Assembly: GCA_035635475.1 (NCBI GenBank) | Contig: DASQAZ010000058.1 | Coordinates: 1 to 11,988 of the forward strand | Direction: 5' to 3' | Origin: VBOC01 sp035635475 | Lineage (GTDB): Bacteria > Bacteroidota > Ignavibacteria > UBA10030 > SZUA-254 | Length of the DNA stretch: 11,988 nt | Notes under the pieces: generated by a model | What the model was told of the DNA's origin: nothing | The model's database searches: none | What the model saw: the letters and a program-made list of their open reading frames with translations, nothing else | Shown here: positions 6,642 through 11,988 of the stretch, one piece after another | Layout of the letters: each line of letters begins with the position of its first letter | How positions within the stretch are numbered: the stretch's first letter is position 1 | Program-made: the position numbers and the translations under genes

Positions 6642-9590
6642 ATGATCGTATTGTTAAGACGGTTGGTTCCCACCGCGATAGCCGTTTTGCTCACCGTAAC
6701 GACGGCCTTTCCGGACAACACGGGGAAGATCGTTGGAAAGGTCACAGATAGCCAGACGGGCGAGGCAATCATAGGCGCCAATATTCTTGTTGTGGGGACG
6801 CAGCGAGGTGCGGTGACCGACATCGACGGCAAGTATACGATTATCGCGGTGCCTGCAGGTATTGCCACGATTCGGGCGAGTATTCTTGGCTACTCAACAG
6901 CGGAGGTGAGGGACGTAAAGGTCGGTGTGGACCAGACCACCCCCGTCGATTTCCGCCTGAGCTCCAGCGCGCTTCAGCTTAGTGAACAAGTGATCACGGC
7001 TCAGAAATTGGTCAACAGTATGGCGACGACCGGGACACAGACGACCGATGCCGCTACAATCGCCAGCATTCCGAACGTGAAATCCGTTGAGGATGTGCTC
7101 AGACTTCAGGTGGGCGTTGTGAAGCAAGGGAATAATCTCTTCCTCCGCGGCGGACAGGCGAATGAGGTTCAGTATCTAGTTGACGGCATTCCGACCAACA
7201 ATATCCTTGGCAACTCAGGCGCTCTGAGTACGGCGGGCGCGAATGAAGAACTTCAGAAGGTGTACGCAGGTGTGCAGTCGGGAACGATAGGGGGAGGGTC
7301 GGCGGGACTTGCAGTTTCGGCGAGCGCCATCCAGTCGGTCAGCGTCCAGACGAGCGGGTTCGACGCAGACTACGGGAACGCACAATCCGGCGTCATCAAC
7401 ATCGTTACCAAGTCGGGGGGAGAGCGGTACTCCGCCAGCGCGCAATTTCGTACAGACCGAATCGCTTCGACCAACCAGAACGAAAACTACAGCTCATTTT
7501 CGCTGGGTGGGCCGGAACCCTTCACAAAATACATCATGCCGAGTCTTGGTCTTAGCGTACCGGGCGCACTCACGTTCTACATCAATGCCGATGCCGATCG
7601 GAACGACGGACCCTACACCTACGTCCACAACGAATTCTTCCACCCTCTCGAACGACGCGTCGAGCTGAACGGTTTCCTGGGTGGAATCCTGAACGGATTG
7701 GGATATCGTTACAGAGATGACCAAAGCAACGCCTTCACGTTTGACTCGAAATTGAAATACGATATGAGCGGCTCCGATCAATTTCTCTACCGGTATGGCG
7801 CAAGCCTTTCATCGAACCACGGTTATGACAATTCTTACAAGTACCTTGCAGACTCTTCCCTCCTGACGGCGAAGCTGGGCATTCAGCACGTGTTCTCCTG
7901 GACGCATTTTTTCACGACAAATTCATTTCTCAGAATGTCTCTCGGGAAGGTTGAGACACACGACGGCAACGATGTCGCCGGAATTAAACCGTCTGACTAT
8001 TCCTCGGCGTGGCAGTATCAGGATCCCTTCGATGACGGCTTCAATCATCTGGGTTCTGCCCAGAAGTGGCTCAAATCGATCACCGACGTATGGACGGCAC
8101 GATTGGACTTTAACAGCCAGGTCCATCCGCTTCATCTGCTAAAAGCGGGATTCGAATTCGATTATGAGGAGATCAACTCCACTGAGATCGACCTGCCGAC
8201 GGTCGCTCATACGGTGAACGGAGTCGTGGTTACCCCCCCGATTGATGATCCGACGTACGCACGCGGTGATTATCCGGGCTACGGAGTCTATCGTTGGAAC
8301 CTTAATAACTATCCGAGCCGCGGTGCCGCCTATCTCCAGGACAATATCGAGTTTTCTGGGCTCAATCTCCACGTCGGCTTGCGGTACGACTACTATGACA
8401 TAGGCCGGCAGGTTTTCTATGATGACTTCAGAAACAATTGGGAAATTGCCCTGAACGCCGGGCCTCCCGGCAGTCCCGGTTATCTCGGAGCCGACTGGAT
8501 TGACAATGTCGGCTTCGACACCATAATGACAAATGGATCATTAAAGCAGTTCGGACCGAACGCCGGAGGGGACAAGTATACAGTGTCGAGGGGATTGTCG
8601 GATACAAAGAGATTTCTCTACTACCTGACCCACGGCACTGTCAGTCCGCGCCTTTCCATCGGTTACCCCGTTACTGACAGGATCGTCTTCTATTTCAATT
8701 ATGGCCATTTTCTGCAATTGCCGGACAGGGAGAACTATTACCGGGACCCGACAATCACTGGGGCAACAGATAACATCATCGGGAATCCGAGCCTCAAGCC
8801 GCAGCGGACGGTGGAGTACGAGGCGGGCTTCGAAGACCAGGTCAGCGATGAAATGGCCTTCACGGTTCACGCATTCTATAAAGATGTTTTTGACTACCTT
8901 CATCTTTTCAAGCGGGCGGGAAACAACTTCCAGCGAAACTTCGATTACGCGAGTGTACGCGGATTTGAAATCACGCTGAACCAGTCGCTCACGGGGAATT
9001 TCTCGACGAGTGTCAGCTACTCCTACCAGCTTGCAAAAGGCCGTTCGTCCAATCCGCTGGCACAGTTATTCCAGCCGCAGTTTCAACTGCCGCGTGAAAG
9101 CCGCCTTGACCGCGACCAAAACCACACCGCGAATGTGTTCACGACGTATCGCGTTCTTGCGAACGAGCGGGGACACTTGTTCGGGCTCCCGTTCGTGAAC
9201 AATTATGGGATTTCACTGACATGGAGTCTTGGAAGCGGTTTTCCCTATACGCCGTATCATGGGCAGACTAATGCGAGAAACGTTTACCTGTTCAATAACG
9301 AGACGAAGCCGTACACGTCGGTCGTCAATTTGTCAATGTACAAGGGGTTTCTTGTCTCGCAGGGACTGAATCTATTGGTTACGCTCGATATCACAAATCT
9401 TTTCAACCGGCGGAACGTCAATAACATCTTTGATCAAACCGGCGCGCCCGCTAAATTCGGAGACGCTGACGCCAGCGCGGGTCTCTACCCCTTAATCTAC
9501 CCTTGGCGCAGGGTCGACAGCCGCCTTGATCCAACTATTTTTCAGGGCTCCCGGCAAATCATCCTTGGGATGAAGGTGAACTGGGAATGA
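6642..9590 (+). CDS. TonB-dependent outer membrane receptor with N-terminal carboxypeptidase-D-like domain
   Basis: A 982-residue protein. The signal peptide is at 1-22 (VPTAIAVLLTVTTA). A carboxypeptidase-regulatory-like beta-sandwich spans about 28-106 (GKVTDSQTGEAIIGANILV, then TDIDGKYTI and GYSTAEV). LSEQVITAQK (113-122) could serve as a TonB box. The plug domain spans about 133-258, with FLRGGQANEVQYLVDGIP (167-184) and FDADYGNAQSGVINIVTKSG (240-259). A 22-strand-type beta-barrel is expected from about 261 to the end, with typical strand pairs and loops (NPSLKPQRTVEYEAGFED, FEITLNQSL, LDITNLFNRRN). The protein has no cysteine. The plug carries a glycine- and serine-rich insertion (about 186-226). 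Such receptors import large substrates across the outer membrane using TonB/ExbBD energy. The domain order matches the SusC-like arrangement, but no SusD homologue follows. A strong SD (GAGAGGAG) and the downstream secreted protein gene 31 nt away mark it as an operon member. Substrate unknown. Confidence 0.93.
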   Translation: MIVLLRRLVPTAIAVLLTVTTAFPDNTGKIVGKVTDSQTGEAIIGANILVVGTQRGAVTDIDGKYTIIAVPAGIATIRASILGYSTAEVRDVKVGVDQTTPVDFRLSSSALQLSEQVITAQKLVNSMATTGTQTTDAATIASIPNVKSVEDVLRLQVGVVKQGNNLFLRGGQANEVQYLVDGIPTNNILGNSGALSTAGANEELQKVYAGVQSGTIGGGSAGLAVSASAIQSVSVQTSGFDADYGNAQSGVINIVTKSGGERYSASAQFRTDRIASTNQNENYSSFSLGGPEPFTKYIMPSLGLSVPGALTFYINADADRNDGPYTYVHNEFFHPLERRVELNGFLGGILNGLGYRYRDDQSNAFTFDSKLKYDMSGSDQFLYRYGASLSSNHGYDNSYKYLADSSLLTAKLGIQHVFSWTHFFTTNSFLRMSLGKVETHDGNDVAGIKPSDYSSAWQYQDPFDDGFNHLGSAQKWLKSITDVWTARLDFNSQVHPLHLLKAGFEFDYEEINSTEIDLPTVAHTVNGVVVTPPIDDPTYARGDYPGYGVYRWNLNNYPSRGAAYLQDNIEFSGLNLHVGLRYDYYDIGRQVFYDDFRNNWEIALNAGPPGSPGYLGADWIDNVGFDTIMTNGSLKQFGPNAGGDKYTVSRGLSDTKRFLYYLTHGTVSPRLSIGYPVTDRIVFYFNYGHFLQLPDRENYYRDPTITGATDNIIGNPSLKPQRTVEYEAGFEDQVSDEMAFTVHAFYKDVFDYLHLFKRAGNNFQRNFDYASVRGFEITLNQSLTGNFSTSVSYSYQLAKGRSSNPLAQLFQPQFQLPRESRLDRDQNHTANVFTTYRVLANERGHLFGLPFVNNYGISLTWSLGSGFPYTPYHGQTNARNVYLFNNETKPYTSVVNLSMYKGFLVSQGLNLLVTLDITNLFNRRNVNNIFDQTGAPAKFGDADASAGLYPLIYPWRRVDSRLDPTIFQGSRQIILGMKVNWE

Positions 9591-9621
9591 CGTGTTGTCA
9601 AACAGTGAGGAATTCGAGTCC

Positions 9622-11988
9622 ATGAACAGGCCACTGCTACTGCTCGTTCTCACGATGCTTTTTTTGCGACCGGTTCAGCCGGCTGATAAGAACAATCGCG
9701 GCTCCGGAGGAAAAGCCAGGCAATCCTCAGACATTAATGCGGATGGCGTAAGCTGGGCCAAGCATGTATTGCAGGGGTACAACATGAGAATTTGGCTTTC
9801 GAATCAAATTGCATTCGGCATTGAGGCATGGAGTCCCCTCCCGGTTCCGCCCTCGGGCAACTGCGGCCCGACCGGTATCGGCCTCGAGTATCCCCTTGGA
9901 GGGTGCGTGGAGCACATGTTTGGCGGTGGTCCCTGGATCGGCGGAATAATCGACGGTAAGCGGAGAGTTGACGAAACATATAATGGCGACGATGCACGCC
10001 ATGAGATCGTGCCTGCGTTGAGAGACACTGCCCGGGATAAAATCTGGCACACGCACACCGGTATTGAGACGGATGATCCAAACGATCTGAATGGGCACTA
10101 CAGCGGGTATTATGCTAGACATGGCATCCAGGTCAACCGAAGAGGTTGCGATGATGACCAAGATGGCAGAGTGGACGAAGATGAGCTTGACGGTGAGGAT
10201 AACGACGGGGATTGGAATCCGCTGACCGATGATCTAGGTTCCGACGGTTTGCCCGACAGTCAGGAGGTCAGTTGCACCGGAAAGGTTTACGATCCGGTGA
10301 CAAACCCGGATCCCGCCTTTGATAATTATGACCGGTTTGCATTCGACAAGTGCCATACCGATGCGGGCGGGAATTACATCCGCAAGTCGGACAAGAACCT
10401 CTACACGCAGAACAACGGCATTCCGGATCACGGCGAGCCGCACGTCGACGAAGATTACGGTGCGATATCCGATAAGGATTACTACATGGGGGCGACCGAC
10501 TCAACCGGCACGTGCAACGGATGTCCCGACCACGTACCCATGCATATCAAATGCTTCATGAAGTCATACGCCTGGGAGGGCGACTTCGCCGATGGTGTCC
10601 TCCCGTTCGACTACATATTTGTCAACGTGGGAAGAAAGACGATCAAGGATGTTTATGTTGCATTTTTCTGCGACATGGATGTTGGGCCTGTAAATATCTC
10701 GGGGTATTATGGTCACGATTATGCCTGTTATTTCCCCGATCTTCGCACCGCCTACATTCATAATGCAGTAGACAGGGGCTCGACCCCGATGGGTCTCACG
10801 GTACTGAAAACGCCGAGACCGCTGGATTCTCTTCAATATATTTTCCAGTGGCACGGATTTAACGAACCCGGCACCGAAGATTCGTTGATCTACTGCTGGA
10901 TGAGCGGTCAATGTTTCGTCGATCCGATCAAACCATGCCAATCGCCGATCTCGCCGACCGATACGCGGTTCTTCTTCTCGTTCGGGAAGTTCGACGAGAT
11001 GAAGCCCGGAGATACGTTGAAGATATCGGTTGCCCTCGTCGGCGGTTATGGCATCGAAGCCGGCCCTCACAACCTCCGGGAGAATGCGGAGAACGCACTA
11101 AAGCTGTACAAGCGAGGCTACCTGGCCCCGATCAATCTGCCGGCACCCCCCCTGAAGGTTACCGAAGGGTTTAAGAAGGTGAGACTGGAATGGGGGTCAC
11201 ACCTTGATACCGCCCATCTCCTGGACAATCCCCAGACCATCTGGGACGACTCGAGCAAGATCGCCCAGGGATACCCGGACACGAGCTGGCGGCGCAAAAA
11301 TCCTCCGTGCCAGATCCCCGGCGCCTGCGAGAGCGGACATCTGTGCATCAACGGGTACTTGACGGGCGGACGCATCTTCGAGGGGTACCGGCTCTACCGG
11401 AGTGAAGACCCCGGGAATGACGCGGGGACAGCGAGTTGGACACTTTTGAGGCAGTATGACATTCCGGATGACAAATTTGAGTACAACGTCGGCCTGGACT
11501 CTGTCTTCGTTGATTCCAATCTTACCCGGGGGAAGCGATATTGGTACGCGGTTACTTCCTTCGGTATCCCCGATCTGACGATCATCGAGGTCAAGGACAG
11601 CAGCGGGGCTCTCCGATTCGATTCATTGTACGCTCAAAACACGGAATCACCGAAGAGCAACAAAACGAGGGTGGATCTTTCATTCTCGGTGTCGGATACT
11701 CTGGGCAAAGTTATCGTGGTTCCAAATCCGTACAGGGTTGACCGCGATTACACCTATGAGACCGGGGGCTGGGAAGGTCGTGCAAGCGGGTGGTCGGAGA
11801 ACAACCGCCTGGTCAAATTCATCCATCTGCCGCAGAAATGTACGATTCGAATTTTCACGCTCGCAGGCGATCAGGTTACGACGCTCGACCACAACGATCC
11901 CGTTCGTGGGGAACTTGAATGGAACCTGTTGAGTCAAAGCGGCCGGGCGCTTGCAAGCGGAGTTTACATTTTTACCGTTGAATCGAAT
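9622..11988 (+). CDS. Large cysteine-rich secreted protein with EF-hand-type loop and C-terminal sorting domain, 3'-partial
   Basis: The frame stays open for 789 codons to the window edge and its stop lies outside. The ATG at 9622 gives a clear signal peptide (NRPLLLLVLTMLFLRPVQPA); GAGG at 9607-9610 is 11 nt away, which is weak. GTG (9592) and TTG (9595) in frame are less likely. Residues 177-188 (DDDQDGRVDEDE) fit the EF-hand loop DxDxDGxxxxxE, followed by more acidic DxDG-like turns to about 210. A central beta-rich region (about 290-500) is followed by an FN3-like domain (about 508-652, with FEGYRLYRSED and RGKRYWYAVTSFG). From about residue 695 the sequence has the PNPYRV...IRIFTLAGDQV...GVYIFTVES layout of T9SS C-terminal or FlgD-like sorting domains, so the true end is probably near. 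It has 17 cysteines, against none in the receptor. It is likely exported and attached to the cell surface, where it could bind ligand for the receptor encoded just upstream (inference). Confidence 0.88.
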   Translation, partial: MNRPLLLLVLTMLFLRPVQPADKNNRGSGGKARQSSDINADGVSWAKHVLQGYNMRIWLSNQIAFGIEAWSPLPVPPSGNCGPTGIGLEYPLGGCVEHMFGGGPWIGGIIDGKRRVDETYNGDDARHEIVPALRDTARDKIWHTHTGIETDDPNDLNGHYSGYYARHGIQVNRRGCDDDQDGRVDEDELDGEDNDGDWNPLTDDLGSDGLPDSQEVSCTGKVYDPVTNPDPAFDNYDRFAFDKCHTDAGGNYIRKSDKNLYTQNNGIPDHGEPHVDEDYGAISDKDYYMGATDSTGTCNGCPDHVPMHIKCFMKSYAWEGDFADGVLPFDYIFVNVGRKTIKDVYVAFFCDMDVGPVNISGYYGHDYACYFPDLRTAYIHNAVDRGSTPMGLTVLKTPRPLDSLQYIFQWHGFNEPGTEDSLIYCWMSGQCFVDPIKPCQSPISPTDTRFFFSFGKFDEMKPGDTLKISVALVGGYGIEAGPHNLRENAENALKLYKRGYLAPINLPAPPLKVTEGFKKVRLEWGSHLDTAHLLDNPQTIWDDSSKIAQGYPDTSWRRKNPPCQIPGACESGHLCINGYLTGGRIFEGYRLYRSEDPGNDAGTASWTLLRQYDIPDDKFEYNVGLDSVFVDSNLTRGKRYWYAVTSFGIPDLTIIEVKDSSGALRFDSLYAQNTESPKSNKTRVDLSFSVSDTLGKVIVVPNPYRVDRDYTYETGGWEGRASGWSENNRLVKFIHLPQKCTIRIFTLAGDQVTTLDHNDPVRGELEWNLLSQSGRALASGVYIFTVESN

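Noticed and set aside
10514..10531. CNGCPDH in the secreted protein as a c-type heme site
   Set aside because: The motif needs CxxCH; here Pro follows the second Cys and the His is two residues later.
10564..11070. Minus-strand open frame of 168 codons
   Set aside because: It is antisense to the long secreted-protein gene, with no recognisable domain; it is a shadow of that frame's codon pattern.
1..11988. CRISPR array, tRNA or rRNA gene, insertion sequence or transposase
   Set aside because: No regularly spaced direct repeats, no cloverleaf and no transposase motifs were seen on either strand.

Overview
The window reads as a piece of chromosome from a Gram-negative bacterium of the FCB (Fibrobacteres-Chlorobi-Bacteroidetes) lineage. 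It looks closest in style to Ignavibacteria, Kryptonia or KSB1-like genomes, but this is inferred from gene style, not from a marker gene. The evidence is a large TonB-dependent receptor with an N-terminal carboxypeptidase-D-like domain, several outer-membrane-type lipoproteins, a stand-alone 'two-component regulator propeller' lipoprotein, and a secreted protein whose C-terminus has the PNPYR...GVYIF form of type IX secretion (T9SS) or FlgD-like sorting domains. Shine-Dalgarno (SD) sites and sigma70-like promoters are easy to see, which fits these lineages better than classical Bacteroides.

Layout. (1) 1-2511 (+) is the 3' part of a large (alpha/alpha)6-barrel glycosidase of the glycogen-debranching / amylo-alpha-1,6-glucosidase type; its start lies left of the window. 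(2) 2555-2971 (+) is a small unknown protein with two glycine-rich hydrophobic segments. (3) 3034-4128 (-) is convergent to it: a lipoprotein made of exactly seven propeller repeats. (4) 4129-4292 is a divergent control region. It holds a textbook TTGACA-17-TATAAT promoter to the right, an extended -10 promoter to the left, a GC-rich inverted repeat between them, and a short leader with two nested micro-ORFs and a hairpin. (5) 4293 to the right edge is a tight (+) operon: DUF4382-like lipoprotein (4293-4895), lipoprotein with Ig-like domains and a class-I-glutamine-amidotransferase-like fold (4901-6619), TonB-dependent receptor (6642-9590), and a large cysteine-rich secreted protein with an EF-hand-type calcium loop and a C-terminal sorting domain (9622 to beyond 11988).

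How they may work together (inference). The operon resembles a SusCD-type surface unit in outline (surface lipoproteins, then a TonB receptor, then a secreted surface protein), but nothing in it is recognisable as SusD. The two lipoproteins could act as surface ligand-binding partners of the receptor, and the last gene as a cell-surface binding protein or passenger. The substrate cannot be read from the sequence. The glycosidase at the left edge is separated from the operon by a gene on the opposite strand and need not be related.

The last gene has no stop codon inside the window, so a search for complete ORFs would miss it. It is open over 789 codons and is clearly real. No tRNA, rRNA, CRISPR array, transposase or insertion sequence was seen.
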